From NCBI RefSeq assembly GCF_051014685.1, contig NC_135055.1:24142501-24206500 (forward strand): 64,000 nt of DNA. Direction: 5' to 3'. The position numbers and the translations under genes were made by a program. Source of the stretch: Ptiloglossa arizonensis. Taxonomy: Eukaryota > Arthropoda > Insecta > Hymenoptera > Colletidae. The notes under the pieces are model-generated. The model was not told where the DNA came from, did not search any database, and saw only the letters and a list, made by a program, of their open reading frames with translations. Numbering within the stretch: the stretch's first letter is position 1; each line of letters starts with the position of its first letter. Shown one piece after another: positions 1-12,705 of this stretch.

Positions 1-43
1 ACCGGTGCCGAATAGTCGCGAAGTAGTTGAGGTTTCTTTAAAA

Positions 44-3000
44 ATGAAAGAAAAACTTCCAGAGACGATCAATTTCCCCGGGGAAGAGGAAATCATATTG
101 GAGTTGTGGAAAAAGCTCAATACTTTTCAAAATTGCTTGAAACGGTCAAAAGGAAAACCGAAATATACATTTTACGATGGTCCACCTTTTGCTACTGGAT
201 TACCTCATTACGGACACATACTTGCAGGCACGATTAAGGATATTGTAACACGATATGCTCATCAATCTGGTTTTCATGTGGAAAGAAAATTTGGTTGGGA
301 CACCCATGGCATACCTGTCGAGTTTGAAATAGATAAAACTTTGGACATAAAAGGTCCTGATGACGTCGCTAAAATGGGAATAGAAAATTATAATAAAGAA
401 TGTAGAAATATTGTAATGCGGTATGCAACTGAATGGGAAATAATCGTGAGTAGAACTGGCAGATGGATAGATTTTAAGAATGATTATAAAACATTCTACC
501 CCTGGTATATGGAATCTGTCTGGTGGATTTTCAAGGAGCTTTATAATAAAGGTCTAGTGTACCAGGGTGTTAAAGTAATGCCTTTTTCTACTGGCTGTAA
601 CACACCATTGTCTAATTTTGAATCGGGACAAAATTACAAAGACGTTCTCGACCCCTCTATAGTTGTATCTTTTCCTTTAGTAGATGAGCCAGGTATTTCT
701 ATTCTTGCTTGGACTACCACACCTTGGACTTTACCTAGCAACTTGGCACTTTGTTGTAATCCTAATTTTGAATATGTAGAAGTTAAAGATAATTCTTCTG
801 GTAATATTTATATTATATTGGAATCAAATTTAGGACTTGTATATAAATCTTCAGATGTATATACTATACAAAATAAAAGAAAAGGATCTGATTTAAAAGG
901 AAAGATATACGAACCTCCATTTCCATATTTTCAAAATTTAAGAGAAAAAGGTGCCTTTGTAGTATTAAATGATACATATGTTACTGCAGAGACTGGTACA
1001 GGTATAGTTCATCAAGCTCCTTACTTTGGTGAGGATGATTATCGATGTTGTTTAAAAGCTGGTATTATAACAAAAGATCAAGAAATTGTATGTCCTATCA
1101 ATAGCCTTGGATGTTTTGTAGAACCAGTCAGTGATTTTGTTGGAATATATGTAAAAGATGCTGACAAAGAAATAATCAAATATCTTCAAGCAAATAAACG
1201 ATTAGTTCATAATAGTACCACTAAACACAGTTATCCATATTGTTGGCGATCCGATACTCCATTAATATATAAAGCCATTCCTTCATGGTTCTTGAAAGTA
1301 GAAGCTATAAAGGATGAACTTATAGCAGCCAATAGTAATACTTATTGGATACCGGATTCTGTCAAAGAAAAACGATTTGGTAATTGGTTAAAAGATGCAC
1401 GTGATTGGGCCATTAGCAGAAATCGTTATTGGGGCAATCCAATTCCTTTGTGGGTCTCGGAAGATGGACAAGAAGTTGTATGCATAGGAAGTATTGCAGA
1501 ATTAGAAAAATTAACCAACACAAAAGTGACAGACATTCATAGGGAATCTATAGATCACTTAACTATACCCTCAAATAGAGTGGGATATCCACCTTTACAA
1601 CGTATACCTGAAGTTTTTGATTGCTGGTTTGAGTCTGGTTCTATGCCATATGCACAAATGCACTACCCTTTTGAACATAGAAAAGAGTTTGAAGAAAGTT
1701 TTCCAGCTGATTTTATTGGGGAAGGTATTGATCAAACTCGTGGATGGTTTTATACTCTTTTAGTTATATCAACTGCACTTTTTGGAAAAGCTCCATTCAA
1801 AAATCTTATTGCTAATGGTTTAATTTTAGCATCTGATGGACAAAAAATGTCAAAACGCAAACAAAATTATCCAGACCCTATAGACATTGTTAATAAGTAT
1901 GGAGCAGATGCTCTACGTTTGTACTTAATTAATTCTCCTGTTGTAAGAGCTGAAAATCTACGATTTAAGGAAGAAGGAGTTAGAGATGTTATAAAAGATG
2001 TATTTTTACCATGGTACAATGCATTTAGATTCTTAATACAAAATATTGAGCGATTTGAAAGAGAAGAAAAAATTACTTTTGAATATGATGAGGCTAAAAA
2101 TGTACATTCTAATAATATAATGGATAGATGGATTTTATCCTTTACGCAAACATTATTGCAGTTTGTTAAACAAGAAATGCAATCTTACAAATTATACACG
2201 GTAGTGCCTCATTTGGTGAAATATATAGATAATCTTACTAATTGGTATGTGCGAATGAACAGAAAGCGCATAAAAGGTGATGGTGGTGTAACTGATTGTC
2301 AACAAGCATTAAATACTTTATTTTCTGTTCTCTATGCCATGGTACGTATAAATGCACCTTTTATACCATTCTTAACAGAATTTATGTACCAACGTTTGGT
2401 GAAAGTACTTCCACCATCAAAAACTAATATGGATAGTGTTCACTATCAAATGATACCAGAATCTTGTATAGAATTAATCGATGAAAATATTGAAAAAGCA
2501 GTATCATATATGCAAATTGTCGTTGAGTTAGGACGTATTTTAAGAGATAGGAAAACAATTCCTGTGAAATATCCATTGCCTGAAGTTGTGGTAATTCACC
2601 AGGATGCTGAAGTATTGGAAGAAATAGTCTCTTTGAAGTCTTATATTCTTGAAGAACTTAATTTAAAGGAACTAACAATTACTACAGACAAACAAAAGTA
2701 TGGTGTTACACTGAGAGCAGAACCGAATCACAAAATACTTGGAGCACGCCTTAAGGGAGAATTCAAATCCATTACTCAAGCTATTAAAACACTTTCTGAT
2801 GAACAATTACAAACATTTGTTACAACAAAAGAAATTATTGTACAGGGTCATAAATTGGAAGAGCAAGATTTACGTTTGATGTTTAGTTTCACTGGTTCAG
2901 CTGCTGAACAACTATCTAAGCAATATGAAGCCCATAGTGAAGGAAATATTTTAATTCTGTTGGATGTTACTCCTGACGAAAGTATGCATAATGAAGGAGT

Positions 3001-3790
3001 AGCAAGGGAAATAATTAATAGAGTTCAAAAATTGCGAAAGAAAGCTCAATTGGTACCCTCAGATGAAGCGATTGTATATTATAAAATACAAGACAAAGGT
3101 AGTAATTTGGCAAAAGTGATTGTTAGTCACAAAGATTTTATTGAAAATGCAACTAAAACACCACAAGAAGATATATTTAAAATTCCTAGTAATGCAAGTA
3201 TAATTATTGAAGAAAAGCAAAATATCAAAGGAGTGGACATAGAACTTATTTTAGCAAAAACTGAGCTTCAAGTGCAAAATAATAAAACGAATATGGAAAC
3301 TTTATTAAAATATGTAAATGTTAAACTTATAGATATAAAACCAAGATTTGGTGCAACTAATTGCTTAGGAACTGTTTTATTAGAAACTCCAAAGTCATTA
3401 GTTCCAATTTCATACGAACAATTAAAAGGTGAAATTGAATTAATATTTGGTATTCATGGTTGTCTGTATGATTTGTATATTAATAATAAGCTGATGTTGG
3501 AATTAACTAACATTTCATTGTTGCATAAACAAACTATAGAAATAAAAAAGGTTAATTCACCTGCAATTCAATCAATTACAGCAATAGAATATCCAGTTTG
3601 TAAATTTGTTAATGTCAACAGTGCTACAGAAAAAGGTACTATTCTGTTAGAAAATCCAAAAGGCAACTTTAATTTAGATCATTCAATGTTAAAACAACGA
3701 TTATGTCTTTTCTTTGATAAAGTAAACATGTCTGAACCTTTACCTCCAATGTTAAGTCAATTACATGGAAAGACTTTGCAATTAAGTTAA
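44..3790 (+). CDS. IleRS: Cytosolic isoleucyl-tRNA synthetase, intronless
   Basis: A class Ia aminoacyl-tRNA synthetase that charges tRNA-Ile for cytosolic translation. The product is 1248 aa, close to the usual size of about 1260 for animal cytosolic IleRS. The HIGH-type motif is HYGH at residues 55-58, within GLPHYGH. The KMSKR loop is at residues 601-605, in DGQKMSKRK. The editing (CP1) domain carries WTTTPWTLPSN at about 223-233. The anticodon-binding region follows, with NWYVRMNRKR and DVTPDESM, and then a long C-terminal extension. I start at the ATG at 44 because its N-terminus (MKEKLPETINFP) matches the family start. The frame stays open upstream to a GTG at 5, but that stretch is probably 5' UTR. 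No intron interrupts the 3.7 kb, unlike every neighbour. A poly(A) signal AATAAA lies at 3895-3900. The mitochondrial paralogue is ruled out by the C-terminal region and the lack of a presequence. Confidence 0.97.
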   Translation: MKEKLPETINFPGEEEIILELWKKLNTFQNCLKRSKGKPKYTFYDGPPFATGLPHYGHILAGTIKDIVTRYAHQSGFHVERKFGWDTHGIPVEFEIDKTLDIKGPDDVAKMGIENYNKECRNIVMRYATEWEIIVSRTGRWIDFKNDYKTFYPWYMESVWWIFKELYNKGLVYQGVKVMPFSTGCNTPLSNFESGQNYKDVLDPSIVVSFPLVDEPGISILAWTTTPWTLPSNLALCCNPNFEYVEVKDNSSGNIYIILESNLGLVYKSSDVYTIQNKRKGSDLKGKIYEPPFPYFQNLREKGAFVVLNDTYVTAETGTGIVHQAPYFGEDDYRCCLKAGIITKDQEIVCPINSLGCFVEPVSDFVGIYVKDADKEIIKYLQANKRLVHNSTTKHSYPYCWRSDTPLIYKAIPSWFLKVEAIKDELIAANSNTYWIPDSVKEKRFGNWLKDARDWAISRNRYWGNPIPLWVSEDGQEVVCIGSIAELEKLTNTKVTDIHRESIDHLTIPSNRVGYPPLQRIPEVFDCWFESGSMPYAQMHYPFEHRKEFEESFPADFIGEGIDQTRGWFYTLLVISTALFGKAPFKNLIANGLILASDGQKMSKRKQNYPDPIDIVNKYGADALRLYLINSPVVRAENLRFKEEGVRDVIKDVFLPWYNAFRFLIQNIERFEREEKITFEYDEAKNVHSNNIMDRWILSFTQTLLQFVKQEMQSYKLYTVVPHLVKYIDNLTNWYVRMNRKRIKGDGGVTDCQQALNTLFSVLYAMVRINAPFIPFLTEFMYQRLVKVLPPSKTNMDSVHYQMIPESCIELIDENIEKAVSYMQIVVELGRILRDRKTIPVKYPLPEVVVIHQDAEVLEEIVSLKSYILEELNLKELTITTDKQKYGVTLRAEPNHKILGARLKGEFKSITQAIKTLSDEQLQTFVTTKEIIVQGHKLEEQDLRLMFSFTGSAAEQLSKQYEAHSEGNILILLDVTPDESMHNEGVAREIINRVQKLRKKAQLVPSDEAIVYYKIQDKGSNLAKVIVSHKDFIENATKTPQEDIFKIPSNASIIIEEKQNIKGVDIELILAKTELQVQNNKTNMETLLKYVNVKLIDIKPRFGATNCLGTVLLETPKSLVPISYEQLKGEIELIFGIHGCLYDLYINNKLMLELTNISLLHKQTIEIKKVNSPAIQSITAIEYPVCKFVNVNSATEKGTILLENPKGNFNLDHSMLKQRLCLFFDKVNMSEPLPPMLSQLHGKTLQLS

Positions 3791-5209
3791 TTTTAATTTA
3801 AAAAGTGAGTTTCTCATTCATTATTTATTTACCTTTTATTCATGTACATCCTTCCAAAATATTTTTTAGATTTAAATGGTTCTATTGAAATCCGAATAAA
3901 GATCGTGCGAAATACACTACAAACCATGCACTGCGTTTGAATATAAATTTCAGTTTGCTAACTTTGTCTAAGAAGTAATTATTTATTTTAGCATAAAAGA
4001 CTATATGTCGTTATTTGTGTTTTTTGCAAAAGAGCAATATATAGCTGTAATTGTTTTGTACGATTAAAAAATAATAAATGACTATAAATTATACAATGTT
4101 TAAATACATTTTTATACCATTAAATTCGTATTCCAATTTCGTTAAATTTAGACGAAACATAAACTTTTATTTACATTAACTTAAGTCACAGACTAGAAAA
4201 TATTACTAATGCAAGAAAACATCGAATAAATAGACATTTATTCACATTTAGTAAAACAATTGTAATGATATTTTGTAATTACAGTTTTCTACAAACTACT
4301 ATAGTACAGTGAATTATAGAGGTAATTACGAATCACTGTCTTTACTGACATCCTTTGTCAGAGATAACAATGAAATTTCTTTTTCTGGAAGTAATATGAA
4401 GTGTATCTTGTAGCAAGTTACAATTGTGATTGTTTTAATACATTGCGAATTATGTACACATACATCCTCGATGATTTTAGTTATTTTTCTGGAACAATGA
4501 ATATAATGGTGCTATGGTGCTAGAAAACAAATTATCTCCATATGTAACTTTCATTTGAGAATTGTAAATTTTAAAAAGTTTACAAGAATATAATTTTTTA
4601 CATGGAAATTAAACATACTTTGTCCCAAAGCGAACTGCAACCTATAATCATATATAGCTTATCCAGATTTAAGTTACAAGTGCATGATGTAACTTTCAAA
4701 TCCAATAAAAGAATTACAAACGTGTAAATATATAACAAATGCTCGCTTGAAAGTAATATAATACAGCACCATTGTAACCATAGTATTACTATAATAATTA
4801 TAGTATTTATTATAACTAATTCAACAATTGAATAATATTTATCAAAGATTAATTTCATAAATATATCTAAATGAACAAATGTTGACTAGTTACTAAAGAA
4901 TTGATTTCTTGATATAAATTTAACGTCACAATATACATACTTCCTTTTCTGATCATAATATTATGCTAACCCAAGAAACATCATTTTCAAATATATAAAT
5001 TAATTTTGAACTTAATGCATACAAATTTATTACAACTGAAATGCATCAATACCTAAATACGAATTAATTTAAACCATTGGTCAAAATCGCAATATTGCCC
5101 ATTATGATCTTTTTAATGTCAGGAACAAGTGTGTTCAAATGATATCAATGTAACAAAATCATGTTTAAAATAATATCTTAAAGTGTTTTTCGGTAAATCT
5201 AGTTCAAAT
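3791..5209. other. Convergent 3' UTR / intergenic region
   Basis: AT-rich sequence between the convergent IleRS and TMUB1-like genes. AATAAA for IleRS lies at 3895-3900. TTTATT (AATAAA on the minus strand) for the opposite gene occurs at 4806-4811 and 4237-4242. Short open frames here, including one of 86 codons on the minus strand at 4598-4858, have no recognisable domain and I regard them as chance. Confidence 0.7.
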
Positions 5210-6444
5210 TTACTCGATATTTCTGATGTCTTGGTCAGGGAAGAAGTGACTGAATAACGAAACAGTGAAAATTACAGTGATCGCGTACAATGATAGTGTA
5301 ATAGTTGCAGTAAAAAGTTGAGCGCAATGGTACAAAGCATACCAAGCAAAACCTATCATAATAGTCAAAATGCTGAATAAGAATCTACTCAAATCCCACT
5401 CGTTATGTACTGAACTAATTTCTCTAGCAGTAGGTATATCTGCTAACGTTGCAGACATATCTGAAAGTGACTGAGGAATAAAATAAATTGTCGACGAATT
5501 ATCTAATGTCGAGGTCTGAGGTGGGACAGGGCTTGGTCGAGGCTGATGTATCAAACAATGAACTATACAGTTGTTATATAAACCGCATCGCTCCAGTGTT
5601 TGGCTATCAGGTTGCAATACACAACCTTTAAAAACTAAGCGCACCAATTTTTGTGCCTCAAGTTCAATTTGAAAATGCCTTCTGCAAAAATATAAAGGTC
5701 TATTAAGTATTGTACTTTTCATAAACTTTTAAACAATCTACAATATGAAATAGCAGTAACCTTTTAAAGTCTCCAAGCTGCTCTTTAAGGCTACCGGTTA
5801 CCACTTTCTGATCGTCATTTATAAACTTCAGTTTTATGCTTATTTCATTAGCATCATTTGTCGAAAGATTTTCAGGTTGGTGTTCTACAGTATCAGTACA
5901 TGCTGATGTTGATATACTTGTTTCCTCAGTGGCATCTATTTTGGTTTGTCTTTGCAATAAAGGTGTACTATCATTATTAAATGAGTCCATAGCTTCAATA
6001 AGTACTTCTTCTGTAGCGGTTGCTTCAGACATTCTACGTGTTTCTGGAGAAATTCCTCCATTTGTGTCTATTATAACAGACAATTAATAATTCTGACATT
6101 ATTATTATTTTTATAGAAGTATTTTTTAAATAGGACATATCACCTGCAACAGATGGTTCTGGACAACTTTGTAAATTATCGCTATTATCTTCAGCAATTG
6201 GTTCTACAGATTCTTCCTCTGATATCTCCAAATTTGGAGCCCTATTAACAATACTTGCATTCTGATGATTAGATCGCAATTCAGCAATGCGTATGCGTGT
6301 TCGATGTTGCAGTATAAGTACTGTGCGTATTAATGGTTGATCTACAATACTGGTGGAACACCAGGCAAGCCAGCCTACTAAGAGGACAACCACAATAATA
6401 AAAAAATTTGTGACTTCATCTCCAACACCCTCGATAAGAGTCAT
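5210..6444 (-). CDS. TMUB1: TMUB1-like transmembrane and ubiquitin-like domain protein
   Basis: Coding exons on the minus strand are 6444-6144, 6067-5761 and 5681-5210, giving 359 aa with exact phase closure. The N-terminus MTLIEGVGDEVT is the signature start of vertebrate TMUB1/HOPS. It runs straight into a hydrophobic segment at about residues 12-30. An acidic, low-complexity linker follows. A ubiquitin-like domain spans about 175-255 (ISIKLKFINDDQKVV, LVRLVFKGCVLQPDSQTLERCG). Two C-terminal membrane segments lie at about 302-320 and 326-350. Family members sit in the ER or other internal membranes and are linked to ER-associated degradation and receptor recycling; that role is inferred here. 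The protein is about 110 aa longer than human TMUB1, mostly in the linker. A 3' splice site at 6466-6465, just upstream of the ATG, points to a 5' UTR intron. TMUB2 is the alternative name; insects appear to have one such gene. Confidence 0.93.
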
Positions 6445-6464
6445 TTCTATAATTTGGGATTAAC

Positions 6465-7930
6465 CTGTGTAAATAAGATGAATATACATAAATAATAAAA
6501 CAATGTTAATATCATTGCAAGAGATATGAGGAACAATTGTTCACATATGTTTGACAGTAATAAATAATTCATTAGGCATATTTGCATTTGTTACACATCA
6601 ATTATAATTATAAATAATGAATAATATATATTAAAAATAGTTAATTCTTTGTTAATTAAAGGAATGTACGAAATAATGATACAATTACTTTTTTCTAAAG
6701 TTTTCTAAAATTGATCGTTTATAAACAAAAACAGAAAATCCTGATCTCGTATTAACGATTCCAAGGTGAAATCCACAATGTTTTTGCCACACCACAGTTC
6801 AGGAGTAAACTTTCAAAATAAGATGAATAGGACCCTATGTAACTGGAATATATTTGTATTACTTTTTCAGTATTTTCCAATGTGGCAAGCGAATGTTATT
6901 TACAGATATCACAGAAATCCCTATGGAGCTAATAATTCCGTATATTTTCCGATATATTGTAAAGTAAAATTCACACTGCCACAATTCTTCTTACTTTCTT
7001 CTTAATTGTGTATCACTATCCTCACCTCAATTTGTACAAATTGCAACAGAACGAAATTAAAGCTGCATCAAAAACACTTATAAAAATCTCATCTACAAAT
7101 ATCTAGAGATGACGCAGATAGTTTGTGACAGCAGCGACGTATGTGCACTACTTCATAATTAATGAAAACATGTATCCGTACATAAAGTCTTGTTTTCTTT
7201 TAATGATTTTAAAGGAAACTATTCACATCGCGATTTATTTATTCAAAACACACTTTACGTTCGCATTGGACGAAATAAATTATTTTCAAAAAAATTACAA
7301 TATTATTTTTTGAATCTTTTTATACGAAGACTTTAATATTTATGTAACGTGTATCATAAATATTAAACAAAATAATTACATCTCGTTTGCATTTTTATTT
7401 TAAATCGAAATATAATTCTTTTTACAAAATCAAAATAAAAATGCACTGTTGTATAAAAAAGAATTAAATGTACCCAAAAATACTTTAAACATTGGAATCA
7501 GATGTAACGATTAATTCACTTTTAAAAATTAATATCAAAATATATTATATCTAAAATTTACATATATATTACGTTCTCTCTTAAGTATATAAAGATTTTA
7601 TAAGTAAAACTCTTTTATAGAGATGAATAAAGTATATCATTCAAATAGTAAATAGTAAATAGTTTATATTTTATGCTAAATCGTTGTTATATATATAAGA
7701 TTGAAATAAAATACTATTTTATTTAGGTTTATTTGTTTGATGTCTACTATTTAAAATAGTAATTTAAATCTTTGTATTTAAAATTTCATCTAGCTTAGAA
7801 ATTTTAACACATTATGTACATGTAAATTTACATTGAGATATAGAATGTCTTAATATCGCATCATGAAATACAGCCAATAAAAGTGATCTAACGTATTTAG
7901 ATACTTACTTCCATTTGCTCATACGTTAAA
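6465..7930. promoter_or_regulatory. Divergent intergenic region between TMUB1-like and ALIX genes
   Basis: About 1.5 kb separates two divergent start codons and so must hold both promoters. A likely 3' splice site for a minus-strand 5' UTR intron lies at 6466-6465, which puts the TMUB1-like transcription start somewhere upstream, perhaps near 6700-7100 where GC content rises slightly. I see no clear TATA box or initiator that I would assign. Plus-strand open frames at 6766-7005 and 7125-7313 show no domain. Confidence 0.5.
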
Positions 7931-10900
7931 ATGGCTGAGTTAATTCCGGTACCGTTGAAGAAACCATCTGACGTAGATGTCATTAAACCACTTACGAACG
8001 TTATTAAATCAACATATAACGGTGCTGGCAATCAAAAGGATTATACAGAATCGATCAGTGAGTTTAGTAAATTAAGAAACAACGCTTTGTGGAGAGCTTT
8101 CGAGAAATATGAAAGTTCGTTGGAGGTTATATACAGGTATGAGTCATCTTTAATTAAATATTGTTTCGATTGTAATTACAGTATTTCGTTAAAAATTATC
8201 TTTAGAAAATATCTAATGTATATCATTATAATGGAAAGAAATAGCTAAAATTGCTCAAAGTGTTCTGGATTCACACTGCTGGCGTGGTTTTTGGTATGAG
8301 TTGATTAGAACATTATCACGAGTTAATTATAATGTTACTGATATTTGTAAATGGTATAATATACTCGAATGTGTGTGCAGTCAGTACTGTATTAGTGTAG
8401 TCAGTAGAGTATTAGAAATAAAAACATATATTTTTCTTTTTCAGTTATTATGATCAGTTGTCTGCACTGGAAAGTAAGATTTCTGCTCATGAATTACAAA
8501 TTCCATTTAAGTGGAAAGATGCATTTGACCGTACCATATTTGGTGGAAAACTTAGTTTAAGTAAGATTTTTAATATATGTACCATAATTTTCAATTTATA
8601 ATATTTTTATAAAATAGCAAAGATTAATTTTATTTGAACTTTGACTTAATGACAAATGTGTAACAGATAAGATAAAGTCATTATCAATTACATTGGTATT
8701 TTTTATTTAATCATTAATGGTATATAAAAATATTATAATCATAATGTTATTTGACATTGTTAGCAATTAGCACATTGGCATATGAAAAAGTATGCGTATT
8801 ATTCAATATTGCTGCTTTGCAAAGTTCAATAGCAGCAACTCAATCATTGGAGAGCGATGAAGGATTGAAGTTGGCAGCAAAATTGTTTCAAGTTTGTATA
8901 TCAGTTACAGCAACTATATATAATAATTAATTTGAAAAATTTTAAATATTTATGCATATTAAACTAGTGTATAAATTGTAGCAATCTGCTGGTATTTTTA
9001 ATTATCTAAAAGGAAATGTTATGATAGCCATTCAACAAGAACCAACACCTGATATTAGTCCAGAAACATTAGGTGCATTATCATCATTAATGCTTGCTCA
9101 AGCTCAGGAAATATTTGTATATAAAGCAATTCATGATGCCATGAAAGATGGAATTGTTGCTAAATTAGCTGCACAAGCAGAGGAATTATATGCAGATGCA
9201 TTAAAGTTGTTTCAGAAAGAGATTTTCAGAGCATTTTGGGACAAAGAATGGATTCCATTGGTGTGTGTATAAAATTTTATTTACTTACAATATTTATGTA
9301 AGTCAGATACTGAGTAATTATTTTCAATACGCTAATACAGATAACAGGAAAACAAGCTGGGTATCGGGCAATGGCTGAATTTTATCAGTCATTGGTCTGT
9401 AAAAATAATAAATCAATCGGAGAAGAAATTGCTAGATTAGAGGTAGTATTATTTACTGTAAATAAAGTGATCAATACTGCATTAAGCTGTAAATTAGAAA
9501 TATTGCAATTATATTTTTATATACAAAATAATAACTAAGATACATGTTCTCAGCATGCTGTGGAACTATTCAAAGTGGCGCAACAACGCTCAAATAAACC
9601 TAATTTGTTCCAAGAATATGCTAACAGAGCTCAAAGGAATCTTACAGAAGCGAAGAAAGATAACGATTTTATCTATCATGAAAGAATACCAGATGTAAAG
9701 TCTTTAGAGCCTGTGAAGAGAGCTAATGTTGCAAAATTGTTACCGCTACCTGAAATTTTCAGCTTGAATTTTAAAGGTTTATTATATGTGATAATGTAGC
9801 TGGTTAAATACTTTTTTTTTTATGTACAATTGTTTTCTATAAATTTTGCGTCTTTAGATCTTTTTGCTGATTTATTGCCTGTTAGTGTTCATCATGCACT
9901 GTCATCGTACGAGGTTCGTCGCAATGAATTGGTTAATTCAGAAATTTCAAAACTACGTGAAATGACACAAGTTCTAAATAGGTATAGTAATTAATCAAAT
10001 ATTTCTATAAATACATCATACCTGTCTAATTTTCAATAAATATATTTTTAGTATTTTAGCAAGTTTAAACTTACCGGCAGCTATTGAAGATACAAGTGGA
10101 ACTGAGTTACCTCAATCTTTATTGGAAAAAGCTCAGTACGTGAAAGAGGCAGGTGGAATAAGTGCTTTAGATAATGCTATGAAAGAATTGCCAGATCTCT
10201 TACAACGAAATAAGGAACTTTTGGATGAGGTAATAAATTTATTATAGTTATTTGTTTTATTATGTACGAGATATTATTCTTTTTTTTGTCAGTGTGAGCG
10301 AATGCTTCAAGAAGAACGCGAATCTGACGATCAGTTAAGGGAACAATTTAAGGAGCGCTGGACAAGAATACCCAGTACTCGCTTGGCAGAACAGTTTACG
10401 ATTAATTTACGAAAATATCGTGAAATTATTAACAATGCTGTAATAGCTGATAAGGTAAGTATAAGGACGATAAGAAAATAATTTTGAATTAGTACGTATA
10501 TAAAATATTTTAGAACAAATACTATATTCTGTAGACCATACGTGGAAACTATGAAAATCATAGGAATGGTATAGAAATTTTAAGTTCAAACGATGATGAT
10601 TTGATTAATGCAGTACCAACTGGATCAGCACTTCAAGAAAGTCATACCGTGGTACAACTTAGGAAGCTAATGGACGATGTGAGGATTTTATATAAATTTC
10701 TCTATATTAACGATATTTGAATTTTTTTACATCACGACATTCATTTTCCTTTTAAGGTTGAAACATTAAAAGCAGAACGTGATGTTATAGAAAGTGAAAT
10801 AAAATCTGCTACTACCGATATGAAAGCAACATTTTTGTCGGCGCTTACTAAAGATGGTGCCATTGATGAGCCAAATTTATCTGTGGAAAATATAGGGAAA

Positions 10901-11851
10901 ACGTATGGACCGTTGCAAAAGCAAATAAGAGACAGTGTTTCTCGACAAGAACAACTAATTACAGAAATTCAAGTACACATGAATTTTCTCTTCAATATAC
11001 GGTTAGAATACTTTCAATAATACTGATATAAAAAATAATTGCAGAGATGTCACACCGAATTTACGAATGAACAATCGGGTAGTGGTAGTTCAAGAGAGGC
11101 AATGTTATGTAAATTAGCAGCTGCTTACGATGCATTTAAAGAATTGAAAAATAATTTGAACGAAGGTACTAAATTTTACAATGATTTAACACAGGTAAGA
11201 TATTGATTATAATGTCTCTATTGATTATATATAATGTCATTGATTCTGCAAGTAATTTCCTTCTTGCAGTTGCTAGTGATCTTCCAAAACAAAATATCAG
11301 ATTTCTGTTTTGCTCGAAAAACCGAAAAAGAGGAACTATTAAAAGATTTAACAACAAATTTAAGTCATAGTGGTCCAGCTACAACTCCCAACATTCCAGC
11401 TCATCATAGCGGTACAAATTGTATTTCACAATGAATCTATTTTTCGTATACTAAATTTTGAAGGCCTTAATATACTTAGGAGCACCTGGACAAAATCAAT
11501 CTGGAACAGAACAAAGTGGATCATCACAATTACCTTACCCTACACATTTCCAAGGTGGAATGCCTGTACCGTACGGAGTTGGACCCAATACACCATATCC
11601 TGCATACATGCCTCCGCCTATGCCTGCGACGTATAATCCATATGCAACAATGCCTTATTCTGCACAAAGTAATTTAAATAACTATGAATTCTTATTCAAA
11701 ATCTACATAATGTTGTAGAATGTGCATTATTTTCATTGTTTTATTTTCAGGGGGTTATAATCCATTTCAAACCATGCCTCTGGCTCCTTACAGTGGATAT
11801 GCAACTCTGTCGCGCAATCATCCTCCTCCACAAGGACACAATCCATTCTAA
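7931..11851 (+). CDS. ALiX: ALIX / PDCD6IP, ESCRT-associated Bro1-domain protein
   Basis: Exons: 7931-8136, 8445-8560, 8764-8891, 8982-9260, 9341-9442, 9554-9776, 9858-9981, 10052-10229, 10293-10454, 10535-10678, 10757-10972, 11045-11194, 11270-11411, 11480-11668, 11751-11851. They encode 819 aa with all phases closing. ALIX bridges cargo and ESCRT-III in multivesicular-body sorting, cytokinesis and membrane repair. The Bro1 domain covers about residues 1-355. Its CHMP4-binding helix is conserved ([15 protein letters not shown]), as is the tyrosine-containing FIYHERIPD. The coiled V domain covers about 356-705 ([37 protein letters not shown]). A Pro/Tyr/Gly-rich tail covers about 706-819. That tail is shorter than in human ALIX. 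I find no PSAP motif for TSG101 and no PXRPPPP endophilin site, but there are two NPF motifs, one at the very C-terminus. AATAAA lies at 11983-11988. Confidence 0.96.
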
Positions 11852-12705
11852 AAAATATAGCATATTTTATGCATACTGTGATTACAAAAATGTAGCTATG
11901 TGTATTTATGAAATTGGGAAAGAAAAGCTTATATGCAATAATGTTGCAAAATAGATTTCAAAAGCATTTTTGTTCAGTATCAAATAAAAAATAACATTGA
12001 AAAATAAATTTGGAGAACTAATACTCCATAATTATTGTATTTCATGCAGTTAAATTTTAATGTATGAAACATTAATTATGCATATTGAGCTTTAAATAAT
12101 GCTTTAAAAACAAAAGATTTAAACACACAATATTATTGCAATATATAAATATACTTTATAACATAGTTTACGGTAGTTGATTACTATACGTTAACAAATT
12201 GCAATCACTTTATTCTTACGCATATTAGCCTTTTCTGTATTTTTTATGTATACAGTTTTATATATCAAATTCTGTTAACGTACAACTTTTGTTCATAATT
12301 GCGCTTTTATTTGAATTATGTATTAAATTATTTTTTTTTTTTTTTGTAATAAATTGAAATGTTTTGAACAATATTGAAATTCATATATGAAATAAATATG
12401 TAAACATAATATTTGTATAAATGATTCGGTAGGGAGCTTAAATATTATTAATTATTATTACTATTAACCTTAATAAATGTTTACCAATATTTTGCATATT
12501 TTATTTGAATAACGCACAATACGTATTTAATAAATAATAAGTAATTGTTTTTAGATTGATAACCTAGTATAAAGCTTAAGTAACGCCATCTAGTGTATTA
12601 GCCGTGTGACAACTGAAAACTTATTGAAAAAGAAAACTAGGTAGATATTTACGTTAGGGGTGCTGTATACTCATCTATTTTCCTTAAAGAATTTTAGAAG
12701 AAATA
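11852..12705. other. ALIX 3' UTR and upstream region of LRPAP1
   Basis: AT-rich spacer of about 850 bp. The ALIX poly(A) signal AATAAA is at 11983-11988. Short A/T homopolymers are common, for example around 12330-12345. The promoter of the next gene must lie here or in the last 150 bp, where GC rises slightly (about 12570-12700). No other gene is visible. Confidence 0.6.

Noticed and set aside
5..43. Extension of IleRS to the GTG at position 5
   Set aside because: The family N-terminus begins at the ATG at 44; the 13 extra residues do not resemble it, and GTG starts are rare in animals.
8764..8774. Alternative acceptor for ALIX exon 3 at the second TTAG (8767-8770)
   Set aside because: It would shift the frame away from [12 protein letters not shown]; the first acceptor keeps it.
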